Source: Psychrobacter namhaensis
GTDB taxonomy: Bacteria > Pseudomonadota > Gammaproteobacteria > Pseudomonadales > Moraxellaceae
Reading direction: 5' to 3'
DNA: 64,000 bases
NCBI RefSeq assembly: GCF_016107545.1
Contig: NZ_JABASS010000012.1
Location: forward strand, 27,830 to 91,829
Shown: piece by piece, positions 1-8,656 of the stretch
Numbering within the stretch: the stretch's first letter is position 1
Layout of the letters: every line of letters starts with the position of its first letter
Notes under the pieces: model-generated
Database searches by the model: none
What the model was told of the DNA's origin: nothing
Seen by the model: only the letters and a program-made list of their open reading frames with translations
Translations under genes and position numbers: made by a program

Positions 1-293
1 AATTGACCAGAAGCTTGTGCGTTACTAGGCGCCATAAACGCCGGCCACACCAACAAACATGCAGAACCGCACTCTGATTTATTCATAGAATCTTTGTCAA
101 AAGTATACAAGGTCATATGGTTAGTGGCATCGACTAGTACGCCGTTTTTACTGGCTACTGGCGCCGTATTTGTCGTGGTGGCTTGCACCTCATGCATGCC
201 AGAATCATCATTCCCGAATACATTGTTTAACGTTGAACACCCACTAAGCGTCAAAACACCAGTGAGCGCGGATAACATAAGCACACGTTTCAT
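1..293 (-). CDS. Secreted-repeat lipoprotein (COG4315-like), C-terminus cut by window edge
   Basis: The minus strand reads from an ATG at 293 with a good ribosome site (AAGGAAG) upstream and stays open to the window edge, so only about 97 N-terminal residues are visible. The start MKRVLMLSALTGVLTLSGC is a lipoprotein signal peptide with a clear lipobox (LSGC), so the product should be lipid-anchored outside the inner membrane. After a spacer rich in Ser, Thr and Ala it reads LVDATNHMTLYTFDKD and then two cysteines before VWPAF. This matches the repeat of the 'secreted repeat of unknown function' lipoproteins (PF03640/COG4315), which have a DxxGxTLYxFDxD...C..C...WPP pattern. No biochemical role is established for the family. 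The opposite-strand reading frame here is a shadow. Confidence 0.75.
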   Translation of the reverse strand, partial: MKRVLMLSALTGVLTLSGCSTLNNVFGNDDSGMHEVQATTTNTAPVASKNGVLVDATNHMTLYTFDKDSMNKSECGSACLLVWPAFMAPSNAQASGQ

Positions 294-879
294 AGTAACT
301 TCCTTATCGTTGTCATTGTCATCGTAAATTTTTATTTGAATGTCTTTTTATCGTTTATCACCTATGAGGGCAATAAAGAGCGGTTTGAACCTAGCTTTGT
401 GCCGTTTTAATATAGCACATGCTTTTAAAGAGTCGTCTCTATCCACTCCCGAATTTACAAAAGCGTATCATTCTTAACAATTGGGTAAACGAGCGCCTTA
501 ACGGTACAGACGTCAGCTCTCCACCCAGTTCTAATAACAAGGTGAAGCGTATGCAAATATTTATTGCGGTTTGCTATTGTCCATTTTGTACTAATGAGCT
601 TAATTTTGCCGCCACTCCTCTATCACTGATAAAACCGTCTCTATTCGTTGACAAAACTCATGTATCTTCTTACGTATTTGCCGTTACTTTTCTTGTAGTT
701 TTTCGTAGAATATCGTCACGCAAATTAAGAATTACTAAACAGTGATAGATGTGACCATTGCGGCTTAATATAAGTGTTGAACTTGACGCGCTTTGCACGC
801 ATATCAGCACTCACAAACTCATTAATGAATACGCCGAGCATGACCTGATGGGGATGCTATCAAGGATACAACAACGATA
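294..879. other. Intergenic region, no supported gene (586 bp)
   Basis: This stretch separates two divergently transcribed genes and should hold both promoters. A plus-strand frame at 419-745 (108 codons) is open, but it resembles no family I know, has no convincing ribosome site, and its composition looks like non-coding DNA. I see no tRNA-like or terminator-like fold. Confidence 0.5.
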
Positions 880-2436
880 ATGACTCACTCTACTAATAAA
901 AAACCCGTTCATTCCGGCAAACGCGTCGGCATTCTTGGTGGTGGGACGGCAGGCGCAACCATTGCTATTCGCCTAGCCGCGCTAGGGCTTGAAACTTACT
1001 TATTTGAAAAAAATAAGTCGCTTATCGATGGGCCGCCGATGTGTCATTTGCATGCGGGTGGCAATCTTTATCGTGAGATTCCTGATGAGGACTGCGTTGC
1101 GCTCCTCAAACAGTGTATCGATATCTTGCGTCTTTATCCTTATACCATCGATGTACGTCCCACTGTGTTTGCCGTCCCCACTCGTGATGAAGGCCTGCCC
1201 GAGGACTTGTTGCCACGCCTTGATATATTGACAGACGCTTATCGCGACCTTATTTCCCAAGATAGCAACAATAAAGTACTGGGTGAGCCTGAGAACTACT
1301 ATCAACTATATAGTCATGAACAACTGACTGAACTGGCTGAACGTGAGCAAGTCACTGTGCCAAGTACCGTTGACGAATGGATGATACCGGTTGCGAAGTA
1401 TTTGGATTTAAGCAAAGTCAAGTTTCCGCTGATTGTCGTACAAGAGTATGGTTGGAATATTTTTCGTTTAGCTGCCTCTGCTCAGTTGGCGTTAGAAGGT
1501 GATGAGCATGCTCACGTCTTTACTGATACTCAGGTTAAGCAAGTCCTGCCGGTCGATTGTGAAAACTGCTCAAACGCGGATCACCATGTCACCAAATGGC
1601 GCATCGACTATCAGCAAGCGGCTGGTTCCGACTCTGTATCTGAGTCCATCGAGGTAGACTACTTAATCAACGCGTGTGGCTTTCGTACTGGCGTGATCGA
1701 CGATATGGTCGGCGTAAAAGTCACCCGCATGGTCGAGTTTAAGTCTTCTTATATTACGCATTGGGAGGATAATGGCGGCCAGATACCGGAGATTATTGTT
1801 TATGGTAATCGCGGTACACCCGCAGGTATGGCGCAGCTTACCCCTTATCCAGGCGGATATTTTCAAATACATGGTATGAGTAAATTCATCACCCTATTCG
1901 ATGACGGACTGGTCGCTTCTAGTCAAGACAGCGCCCAACCAGAGTTGCCTCAGCAATACGTACATTATATCGAAGAGGGCTGGGATAAAGCACCGCTACA
2001 AGCGCGTAGCCAGCAAGCCATCAATCATATAGCGGAGTTTGTACCGACGTTCCATAGTGCGCGCACAGTCGGTAACGCCTTATATGGTGGGCAACAAATC
2101 CCCGGTCAAGACGATACGTTACGAGTTGCTGATGTGAGTCTGTATTCTAATATACGCTACGCCCGCGCTGAAAATGTTAAAGCGTCATCGACCTTAATTG
2201 CTGCCGATCAGATTGTGGACGAGTTGACGGCGCTTGGGTTGATTGATAATGACACGCCCGCCAACCGCAATCGTTATGCCCATGAATGGTCTTATCTTGT
2301 GCACAATAATAGCTTGGGTATTGACAAAGTCGCCCGCATGCTCGCTGAAGAGCGCGGATTTCCGCCAGCGATGGCGGATGTGAACCACGGTATTCGCGAA
2401 AAAGCGCTAGATAACTTATTATCAGATAAAACCTAA
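880..2436 (+). CDS. FAD-dependent oxidoreductase, halogenase-like fold
   Basis: A 518-residue protein beginning with a Rossmann dinucleotide-binding motif at about residues 16-30 (VGILGGGTAGATIAIRLA), followed by an acidic end of the second strand (YLFEKNK). This is the FAD-binding signature of the glutathione-reductase and tryptophan-halogenase superfamily. The middle contains INACGFRTG (about residues 262-270), typical of the second FAD-contact segment in these flavoproteins. No transmembrane segment or signal peptide is visible, so it should be cytosolic. It is a single gene ending at the bidirectional hairpin at 2477-2523. The substrate cannot be told from the sequence: I see no halogenase WxWxIP motif, and oxidase, dehydrogenase or monooxygenase activity are all possible. 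Confidence 0.7.
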   Translation: MTHSTNKKPVHSGKRVGILGGGTAGATIAIRLAALGLETYLFEKNKSLIDGPPMCHLHAGGNLYREIPDEDCVALLKQCIDILRLYPYTIDVRPTVFAVPTRDEGLPEDLLPRLDILTDAYRDLISQDSNNKVLGEPENYYQLYSHEQLTELAEREQVTVPSTVDEWMIPVAKYLDLSKVKFPLIVVQEYGWNIFRLAASAQLALEGDEHAHVFTDTQVKQVLPVDCENCSNADHHVTKWRIDYQQAAGSDSVSESIEVDYLINACGFRTGVIDDMVGVKVTRMVEFKSSYITHWEDNGGQIPEIIVYGNRGTPAGMAQLTPYPGGYFQIHGMSKFITLFDDGLVASSQDSAQPELPQQYVHYIEEGWDKAPLQARSQQAINHIAEFVPTFHSARTVGNALYGGQQIPGQDDTLRVADVSLYSNIRYARAENVKASSTLIAADQIVDELTALGLIDNDTPANRNRYAHEWSYLVHNNSLGIDKVARMLAEERGFPPAMADVNHGIREKALDNLLSDKT

Positions 2437-2476
2437 CGCTCTAATGTGTTTTGCTCCTATAGGCTGCTAATAAAAC

Positions 2477-2523
2477 AAAAAAGAGCAGCAGTAATCAATC
2501 ATTGACTACTGCTGCCCTTTTGT
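2477..2523. terminator. Bidirectional hairpin terminator
   Basis: A perfect 9-bp stem, GCAGCAGTA (2485-2493) with TACTGCTGC (2507-2515), is flanked by an A-run on the left and CCTTTT on the right. It lies between two convergent genes and can serve both strands. Confidence 0.8.
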
Positions 2524-2581
2524 CTTTGTCTTATCGCTATATAACGGATTTCATCATGGTTTACACAATCACAGCTAGGTT

Positions 2582-3265
2582 TTAGCTTTCACTACCAGCC
2601 ATTTTTTCCGTGTCGACGGTGTCGTCTATCTTGACCACTGTCTTTAGCAGGTCAATGGCTTCATTGATGGTGTTGCAAACCACCAAACGCTCAAGATCTT
2701 CTTGCTTCATAAAGCCCTGCTCAGCGGTGTATTTTAGATGCTCAATCATACGATCATAAAAGCCATTGATATTAAGGATAATCATCGGCTTTTCATGTTG
2801 ATACAACTGTCGCCATGTGGCAATTTCCATAATCTCTTCTAACGTCCCAAGCCCGCCTGGCAACGTAATAAAAGCGTCGGCGTACTCTGCCATCACTGTT
2901 TTACGCGTGTGCATGGTATCGGTTAAATGCAGGCGGGTCAGCTGTTCATGAGCAATTTCGTGCTTGAGCATAAAGGTGGGAATCACCCCCACGGCTTGCG
3001 CCCCGCCGCGGATAACCTCATCAGCAACCGCCCCCATTAGCCCGATACTCGCCCCACCGTAGACCAGACCCAAACCATTATCTGCCAAGGCAAGGCCCAG
3101 CTCACGAGCAGCCTGCTCATACACCTCACTGTTGCCCAAACGTGAGCCACAATAAACCGCCACCAGTGGCATCATCAAGGTTGTTTTATCGACTGCTTTT
3201 TCAATATTGGTAATGTCTTGGCTAGTAATGACCTCATAAGTATCATTATTAATTTTCATTTGCAT
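2582..3265 (-). CDS. LOG-family nucleotide phosphoribohydrolase-like protein (TIGR00730)
   Basis: A 227-residue Rossmann-fold protein of the LOG ('lonely guy') family. The N-terminal core reads VAVYCGSRLGN (about residues 35-45), and the signature LPGGLGTLEE (about 136-145) is the PGGxGTxxE motif that binds the ribose-phosphate moiety. Family members release the base from cytokinin riboside or AMP-like 5'-monophosphates; the physiological substrate in this type of bacterium is unknown. The first 30 residues precede the usual family start. An AAGGA site lies 7-8 bases upstream of the ATG at 3265, and none precedes the internal ATG pair at 3170-3175, so the longer form is preferred. It is a single gene, convergent with the FAD oxidoreductase. 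Confidence 0.85.
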   Translation of the reverse strand: MQMKINNDTYEVITSQDITNIEKAVDKTTLMMPLVAVYCGSRLGNSEVYEQAARELGLALADNGLGLVYGGASIGLMGAVADEVIRGGAQAVGVIPTFMLKHEIAHEQLTRLHLTDTMHTRKTVMAEYADAFITLPGGLGTLEEIMEIATWRQLYQHEKPMIILNINGFYDRMIEHLKYTAEQGFMKQEDLERLVVCNTINEAIDLLKTVVKIDDTVDTEKMAGSES

Positions 3266-3593
3266 ATAACGTCCTTAATTTTCATTTCAATTGTTTTTAC
3301 GAGTGCTTGCTGATGGCGACATATTTATTAAAGCGTGTTAAATATTTAAAACAGGATATGCATTCAAATATTTGTGGACAGTGTCATCGAGGATAAATCA
3401 CATAGAACTTAGAAGTCATATTTGATCGCCTGGCTTACCAGCATTTATCTTAACATAAGCGATACTACCACGTGGTAGCAACGATTTATCTCTACACAAT
3501 TATGACATTTTTGGCGCTGAGCATTGATAAATTATGTCAAGTAAACCGTCACTCTCTACGCTAACAAACAATAAAAAACTTTAAGGTAACACC
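3266..3593. other. Intergenic region with a 14-bp perfect palindrome (328 bp)
   Basis: This is AT-rich promoter DNA between divergent genes. It contains the perfect palindrome CTACCACGTGGTAG at 3465-3478, about 115 bp upstream of the hydrolase start. No ORF or RNA gene is supported. Confidence 0.6.
3465..3478. promoter_or_regulatory. Perfect 14-bp palindrome, candidate operator
   Basis: CTACCACGTGGTAG is its own reverse complement and lies in the promoter region between the LOG-family gene and the alpha/beta hydrolase. Dyads of this size are typical of dimeric repressor sites. No regulator can be assigned and no regulator gene is adjacent. Confidence 0.35.
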
Positions 3594-4541
3594 ATGGATA
3601 ACACTCGCACTCCCCCTTCTATAGGGCGACTAAGCTCTAGAGACAAGCACCATAACGATGCTGGTGCTGATATTGACACCTACTCACTGAGTATCATGAC
3701 CGCGCGTAATCACCCTTTAGCAGCGACAACCTATCGCCCTAAGACACAGGTAAAAACAGCCGTTATGATAGCGCCAGCAACGGGTATCAAACGTCAGTTT
3801 TACCACAACTTTGCAACTTATTTAGCAAAAAATGGCTTTGGTGTGCTGACCTTTGACAATGAAGGAGTTGGTGAATCACTTTCAACCGATTTGGCAAAAT
3901 GTGACGCCTCACTCATCAGCTGGGGTCGCCACGATATGCCAGCCGTGCTCGATGCATTGCAAGATGAATTTGCCGATGCTTCTTATCACCTCATCGGTCA
4001 TAGCGCGGGCGGTCAACTGCTTGGTTTAATGCCAAACTACAAGGCCATTACGTCCGTATTTAATGTCGCCTGCTCCTCAGGCTGCATCAAAAATATGGAC
4101 ATGCCTTACAAGCTCAAAGCAATGGGCTTTATGGACGCGTTTATTCCACTGGCCAACCTAACGCTGGGTTACACGCCTGCGGATAAAGTCGGTATGGGCG
4201 AACCATTGCCACGCGGGGTTGCTCGTCAGTGGCGTGAATGGTGCAACGGCTCAGGTTATATCAAGACGGCGTTTGGCAAGAGCATCCACACGCATTTTTA
4301 TGATGAGATAAACACGCCAGCATTGTGGTTAGGCTTTAGCGATGATGATATCGCCAATAGTAAAAATATGGACGATATGATACGGGTGTTTACAAAAATG
4401 CCCGTGGAAAAACGTTTTTTATACCCTAAAGACTTCGGCCTGAGCCACATCGGACACATGCGTTATTTTAGTAGTAAAACCCACACCAAAGCGCCAGAGT
4501 TGTGGCAGATGGCAGTAGATTGGTTAGATAAGCAGCCATAA
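3594..4541 (+). CDS. Alpha/beta hydrolase (COG4757-like)
   Basis: A 315-residue protein with an alpha/beta-hydrolase fold. The nucleophile elbow is GHSAGG with Ser137. The oxyanion strand is MIAPATGIKRQFY (about 58-70), the acid is probably in the FSDDD segment (about 249-253), and the catalytic His is in GLSHIGHMRYF near residue 294. The GVLTFDNEGVGES pattern and the RQWREWCNGSGYI segment are features of the COG4757 predicted-hydrolase group. There is no signal peptide, so it is cytosolic. The start has a TAAGG site 7 bases upstream. The natural ester or amide substrate is unknown. It appears monocistronic, with a palindromic candidate operator upstream. Confidence 0.8.
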   Translation: MDNTRTPPSIGRLSSRDKHHNDAGADIDTYSLSIMTARNHPLAATTYRPKTQVKTAVMIAPATGIKRQFYHNFATYLAKNGFGVLTFDNEGVGESLSTDLAKCDASLISWGRHDMPAVLDALQDEFADASYHLIGHSAGGQLLGLMPNYKAITSVFNVACSSGCIKNMDMPYKLKAMGFMDAFIPLANLTLGYTPADKVGMGEPLPRGVARQWREWCNGSGYIKTAFGKSIHTHFYDEINTPALWLGFSDDDIANSKNMDDMIRVFTKMPVEKRFLYPKDFGLSHIGHMRYFSSKTHTKAPELWQMAVDWLDKQP

Positions 4542-4586
4542 TCTCGTATTTGTTTTAGGGCGTGTCCTCAATTCAAATAACGCTAT

Positions 4587-5282
4587 TTATTCCTTCGCGC
4601 CTTTTTCTGCATTGATGCGCTTCGTCAACGCAGAATAAAGCGATGGCTGCATGTTATGAATATTGCCCATCATCCATCTAACATAGCTGATGGGCACCTC
4701 TTTGATGGGCTTGCCTTTATATTTACCAAAGGGCATTTTACTCACTGGATTGGCGGTATTCGAGATAGCATGTGCCGCTGCAAAATCGGTCGGTGCAATC
4801 GCCAAACGCTCACAGCATGCCTGATAGAGCAGATAGCACATCCGTGCATCCCCTAACGCGTCATGGGCGGCCATCGTTATTGCACTCGCCTCGCCCTCGC
4901 CCAATAATTGCTCAATACACTTAGACTGACCATAAGCGCTCCATTCTGGAAAGGCGGCACGCGCAAGCTTTACGGTACAAATCAGCTTAGTAGATGGGCT
5001 GCCAATCACCCGCCAATCAAACCGGACATTATGGCCAATTAAGTACGCTGGTAATTCAAACTCAGCCAAATCAAAACGCTCAAGCCCTGCGACATCCTCA
5101 TCGGTAATGCCGTGCACCTTGATGACAGTAGGTGATATTGAGCGGCCGCTGTTAAAGTATTGCATCCACTCATAGCCCGTCGCTACATTAATAGTCGCAA
5201 CTTGGATAGGCCGTGGATCACGCCCTTGATCGGTTTCGGTGTCAATAATAAGCGCTGTGGCAGCCATAAAAAAATCAGTCAT
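4587..5282 (-). CDS. exoX: DEDDh 3'-5' exonuclease, ExoX-like
   Basis: A 231-residue DnaQ-fold exonuclease. The ExoI motif IIDTETD supplies Asp14 and Glu16, the ExoII Asp89 is in GHNVRFDW, and the ExoIII pair is His140 and Asp145 in HDALGDARM, so the DEDDh active site is complete. The C-terminus (about 183-215) carries MPFGKYKGKPIKEVP...YVRWMMGN, the tail seen in E. coli exonuclease X (FGKYRGK...YLRWLFNN). ExoX acts on DNA 3' ends in mismatch repair and UV repair. The start is uncertain: ATG at 5282 or at 5267, neither with a strong ribosome site. Another ExoX-related DnaQ paralogue is the main alternative. Confidence 0.75.
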   Translation of the reverse strand: MTDFFMAATALIIDTETDQGRDPRPIQVATINVATGYEWMQYFNSGRSISPTVIKVHGITDEDVAGLERFDLAEFELPAYLIGHNVRFDWRVIGSPSTKLICTVKLARAAFPEWSAYGQSKCIEQLLGEGEASAITMAAHDALGDARMCYLLYQACCERLAIAPTDFAAAHAISNTANPVSKMPFGKYKGKPIKEVPISYVRWMMGNIHNMQPSLYSALTKRINAEKGAKE

Positions 5283-5448
5283 AAAGAGTCAGCCATCAAT
5301 AACAGCCATTGTATTTTAAAAATTGTGTTTTAAAAGAAGCGTTATATTTATGAGGTTAAAATGCTGATATAACAATGCTATACACACGTTAATCGGCCAC
5401 ACCCATATAATGTTGAATCAGGCAATAAAATATATATAAGAGATATCG

Positions 5449-6039
5449 ATGCCAGCAGATGAAAAAATCCCGCAATCAAAGCCCTCTTTTTTCAGTCGTG
5501 TGATCAGCATACTGATCAAGGCCACGCTACTGCTAGCGCTATTATTTGTCTTGGACAAACTGCTACCGAGCATTAGCCAGCAAACCCAGTCATTTGTGGT
5601 CGCCAAATGGCAGCAGCTGAGTCTGTTGCAACAAGCGCTGCCCACAGAGAATAGCTTACCCAGCCCACTCCCAGAGCAAAACCTGACAGACACTTGGGGC
5701 GCAGCGCGTAGTCAAGGGCGCTCCCACGAAGGCATCGATATTTTTGCACCTCGCCACACCCCTGTTCAGTCGACAACCCAAGGTATCGTCAGCAAAGTTG
5801 GCGAGAATAATTTAGGTGGTCGTGTGGTCGTGGTCGTAGGGCCGGGCGGTGCAGGGCACTATTATGCGCATTTAGAAGACTATGCCGACATCGCTCCCAA
5901 TGACTGGGTCAACCAAGGCGAGGTGATCGGTTATGTGGGTGACAGTGGCAACGCAAAAGGCACACCGCCCCATGTGCATTACGGCATTTATATTAATGGT
6001 AGCGCGGTGAACCCTTATCCGCTTTTGCAAAAAGAGTAG
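5449..6039 (+). CDS. M23 (LytM-type) metallopeptidase, inner-membrane anchored
   Basis: A 196-residue protein with one hydrophobic segment at about residues 17-38 (signal anchor) and a C-terminal LytM domain. The zinc ligands are present: His93 and Asp97 in HEGIDIF, and the HxH pair His175/His177 in PPHVHYG, plus the HYYAHL strand (His137 to His141). Such enzymes cut peptide cross-links in peptidoglycan or act as M23 endopeptidases or activators in the periplasm. The complete zinc site argues for an active enzyme, not a degenerate EnvC-type activator. It is monocistronic and convergent with phoR. Confidence 0.85.
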   Translation: MPADEKIPQSKPSFFSRVISILIKATLLLALLFVLDKLLPSISQQTQSFVVAKWQQLSLLQQALPTENSLPSPLPEQNLTDTWGAARSQGRSHEGIDIFAPRHTPVQSTTQGIVSKVGENNLGGRVVVVVGPGGAGHYYAHLEDYADIAPNDWVNQGEVIGYVGDSGNAKGTPPHVHYGIYINGSAVNPYPLLQKE

Positions 6040-6097
6040 CGTTTGCAACGCACTATTTAGCACGTTCAAAGACCGCTTATTAACAGAGCGCGTATCC

Positions 6098-7186
6098 TTA
6101 ATCCGTAGACGCAGAGCGCACACAAGCTGCTGGGAACACCGCGCTAAATGTCGATCCCGCCCCTTCTACTGAGTCAATCTGCAAGTGTGCCTCATGCTGG
6201 TGCAAGACGTGCTTTACAATGGCTAGCCCTAACCCCGTACCGCCTGTCGCACGGCTGCGACCTTTATCGATACGATAAAAGCGCTCTGTCAAACGGGCAA
6301 TGTGCTGAGGTGCGATACCAAGGCCATCATCTTCGACAGCAAATCGACAACCATCTGCCGTCCGCGTCCAACTGATGGTAATATTGCCGCCTTTCGGTGT
6401 GTATTTGATCGCATTAATCACCAAGTTGGACAACGCACTGTTCAAATACATCTCTGACCCATATAGCCCATCATAAGTATCTATATGCAGATGAATGATG
6501 TGTTTGTAGGCCTGATTGTAAGCCTGCGCATCGTCATAGATATTGGTCAACAGTTTGGTCATATTTATGTAATTGAGCTCGTGAGCCTCTTCAATCTCTA
6601 TCTTAGACAACAGCAGTAAGTCATTTACAATTCTATTCATACGCGCAGTCTGCTGGGTCATCAGCTCAAAACCGCGTCGCCACTTCGGTGGCATATCTGG
6701 CTGATCTGAGAAGTTTTCTAGATAACCCATCATCACGGTCAAGGGTGTGCGCAGCTCATGCGAGACATTGGCCACAAAGTCCTGACGCATTTGCTCTAAA
6801 TGCCGCAAGCGGGTCACATCATAAATAAACAACAGCTTCTCATCTCCAAAAGGCGTGATCTCACACTTTAGATACCGACTGGGATCACGCCACGACTCGA
6901 GATGCACACCGTCGTTGGGCAGCGTGGTGTTTTTATAATACTGCCGAAACTCAGGTACCGTAATGTAATCAAAAATACTTTGACCTTTATCAATGGGCTG
7001 CAACGATAGCAAATCTTGCGCCGCTTGATTCCACCACTCTAGACCATCGTCATCATTGAGCAAGATCACCGCATCTCGTAGTGCTCGTAGTGCGCTTCTG
7101 ATTTTTTGCAGTTGCTCCGCTGTATTCTGCTGGGAGATCGACTCTAATGTATTTTGCTTATTTTGTATGGGTGCCATCTTATCCAT
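6098..7186 (-). CDS. phoR: PhoR-type sensor histidine kinase lacking transmembrane segments
   Basis: A 362-residue histidine kinase directly downstream of phoB (52 bp spacing). A PAS-like domain spans about residues 28-125. The HisKA motif FVANVSHELRTPLTV puts the phospho-acceptor at His143. The ATPase domain carries the N box (LVINAIKYTP), G1 (VEDDGLGI) and G2 (GTGLGLAIV). The order and wording match PhoR of the phosphate-starvation system. What is odd is the front: PhoR proteins normally open with two hydrophobic helices, but here the protein begins directly at the linker before PAS. An in-frame stop (TGA, 7190-7192) lies one codon upstream of the ATG, and AAGGA precedes the ATG, so no membrane segment has been missed. 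Confidence 0.85.
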   Translation of the reverse strand: MDKMAPIQNKQNTLESISQQNTAEQLQKIRSALRALRDAVILLNDDDGLEWWNQAAQDLLSLQPIDKGQSIFDYITVPEFRQYYKNTTLPNDGVHLESWRDPSRYLKCEITPFGDEKLLFIYDVTRLRHLEQMRQDFVANVSHELRTPLTVMMGYLENFSDQPDMPPKWRRGFELMTQQTARMNRIVNDLLLLSKIEIEEAHELNYINMTKLLTNIYDDAQAYNQAYKHIIHLHIDTYDGLYGSEMYLNSALSNLVINAIKYTPKGGNITISWTRTADGCRFAVEDDGLGIAPQHIARLTERFYRIDKGRSRATGGTGLGLAIVKHVLHQHEAHLQIDSVEGAGSTFSAVFPAACVRSASTD

Positions 7187-7238
7187 TTCTCATCCTTACC
7201 ACTATCCATTGCCTTAGATTGACATGGCTTATACCAGA

Positions 7239-7943
7239 TTAATTTGGCTCAATAAGGCTAGAAAATCGATAGCCTGTACCGCGTACAGTCTGTATCAAAG
7301 TATCGCAATCGTGAGGGCGCAGCAATGTACGCAAACGCTTGATATGGACATCAATGGTTCTGTCTTCAATATAAACATTGCCGCCCCATACTTGATCCAG
7401 CAACTGTGTGCGCGTATAAGCACGCTCTGGATGACTCATAAAAAATGCCAACAATCGATACTCAGTAGGTCCAACGTCAATGACCCTACCAGCAGCGGTC
7501 ACACGCTGACTTTTTGGATCTAAGCTTAGTTTTCCGATTTCGATAGACTTGTCGCTACTGAGTGCATTACTACGACGTAATACCGCTTTGATTCTAGAGA
7601 CCAATTCACGAGTAGAAAAAGGCTTGGTCATATAATCATCGGCGCCCGCATCGAGGCCATGCACTTTGCTGTCTTCTTCGCTTTTAGCTGTTAGCATGAT
7701 CACTGGTATCTCAGAGAGCAACTCATCGTTTTTGAGCATGCGACAAAAATCCACACCACTCTTATCGCCAGGTAGCATCCAATCCAACAAAATCAGCGCA
7801 GGCCTGTGGTCGACCACTTGCTGGTGCGCCTCAGACACATCAGCGGCTTGCAGGCTATCAAATCCCGCCATCTCCAATGTCATGACGACCATCTCACGAA
7901 TGGCAGGTTCATCTTCAACAATCAAAATTTGCTCATTGTACAT
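7239..7943 (-). CDS. phoB: PhoB phosphate-regulon response regulator
   Basis: A 234-residue OmpR/PhoB-type regulator. The receiver domain (about 1-120) has the acidic pair Glu10-Asp11, the phospho-acceptor Asp54 in LLDWMLPG, and the conserved Lys in MLTAKSEED. The C-terminal winged helix (about 130-230) ends with the recognition-helix region DRTIDVHIKRLR and the wing VRGTGYRF. It should bind Pho boxes and activate phosphate-scavenging genes when phosphorylated by PhoR. It is the first gene of a phoB-phoR operon, and a near-consensus Pho box about 90 bp upstream (8030-8047) indicates positive autoregulation. Confidence 0.95.
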   Translation of the reverse strand: MYNEQILIVEDEPAIREMVVMTLEMAGFDSLQAADVSEAHQQVVDHRPALILLDWMLPGDKSGVDFCRMLKNDELLSEIPVIMLTAKSEEDSKVHGLDAGADDYMTKPFSTRELVSRIKAVLRRSNALSSDKSIEIGKLSLDPKSQRVTAAGRVIDVGPTEYRLLAFFMSHPERAYTRTQLLDQVWGGNVYIEDRTIDVHIKRLRTLLRPHDCDTLIQTVRGTGYRFSSLIEPN

Positions 7944-8029
7944 ATGGCATCTCAGTGTTAGAGGACAAAGTTTAGCAGGTAAAAAGACAATACATATTCG
8001 TCAGCTTCTATCTATTAAACGGATTAATT

Positions 8030-8047
8030 GTGACAGCTTAATGACAG
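8030..8047 (-). promoter_or_regulatory. Pho box upstream of phoB
   Basis: The minus strand reads CTGTCATTAAGCTGTCAC, two 7-bp CTGTCAY half-sites spaced by an AT-rich 4 bp. This fits the E. coli Pho box consensus almost perfectly. It lies about 86-103 bp upstream of the phoB start, where a PhoB-activated promoter would need it. Confidence 0.85.
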
Positions 8048-8088
8048 TGATCGTTTAAATTTCTCATGCTCTAAAGCACTTCGGTGGT

Positions 8089-8544
8089 TTAATTTACATC
8101 TAATAAAAAGTTTATCGGTCCATCATTGATGCTCTCAATTTGCATGTCAGCGCCAAACTGACCAGTAGCAACGGTAGAGTGCTGAGTCTTTGCATACTCG
8201 ACCAATTGAGCAAATAAGGCTTGTGCCGCATGAGGTGGCATTGCCCCGCCAAAGTCAGGCCGACGACCTTTGTCTGTTTTTGCCATCAAGGTAAATTGTG
8301 AAACCAGTAACAATCCACCACCCACTTGCTGGACATTTTTATCCAGTTTACCGTATTTGGCAGGATCGTCGTCATTCTCAAAAATACGATACGTCAGGAT
8401 TTTATCAATCATGCGCTGTGCGGTTTGGAGGGTATCATCGGGACCCAAGCCAATGTACGCCAATATCCCCTGCTCGATGCTACCCACACAATGCTCATCG
8501 ACGGTGACACTCGCACAGTGTACTCGTTGTATAAGTGCTTTCAT
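8089..8544 (-). CDS. dtd: D-aminoacyl-tRNA deacylase
   Basis: A 151-residue protein with the full DTD signature: MKALIQRVHCASVTVD at the N-terminus, the catalytic SQFTL motif (about 81-85), and the cross-subunit Gly-cisPro motif near the C-terminus (GPINFLLDV). DTD is a homodimer that hydrolyses D-aminoacyl-tRNAs and glycyl-tRNA(Ala), keeping D-amino acids out of protein. Length and start match the family, and AAGGA precedes the ATG by 8 bases. It is divergent from psd with 112 bp between the starts. Confidence 0.95.
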   Translation of the reverse strand: MKALIQRVHCASVTVDEHCVGSIEQGILAYIGLGPDDTLQTAQRMIDKILTYRIFENDDDPAKYGKLDKNVQQVGGGLLLVSQFTLMAKTDKGRRPDFGGAMPPHAAQALFAQLVEYAKTQHSTVATGQFGADMQIESINDGPINFLLDVN

Positions 8545-8656
8545 TTACTGATTCCTTACAGATTATGGTCATACAATACACGGCTGTCCATGATAAAATA
8601 TAGCCATTCACTTGCCTATTAATGATTACACTAAACTTTATTTTGGTAGCCTTATT

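Noticed and set aside
94..327. A plus-strand frame at the left edge with a signal-like start
   Set aside because: It is the shadow of the lipoprotein gene on the other strand, which has a lipobox, a family motif and a ribosome site.
419..745. A 108-codon plus-strand frame in the gap before the FAD oxidoreductase
   Set aside because: No recognisable family, no convincing ribosome site and no coding-like composition.
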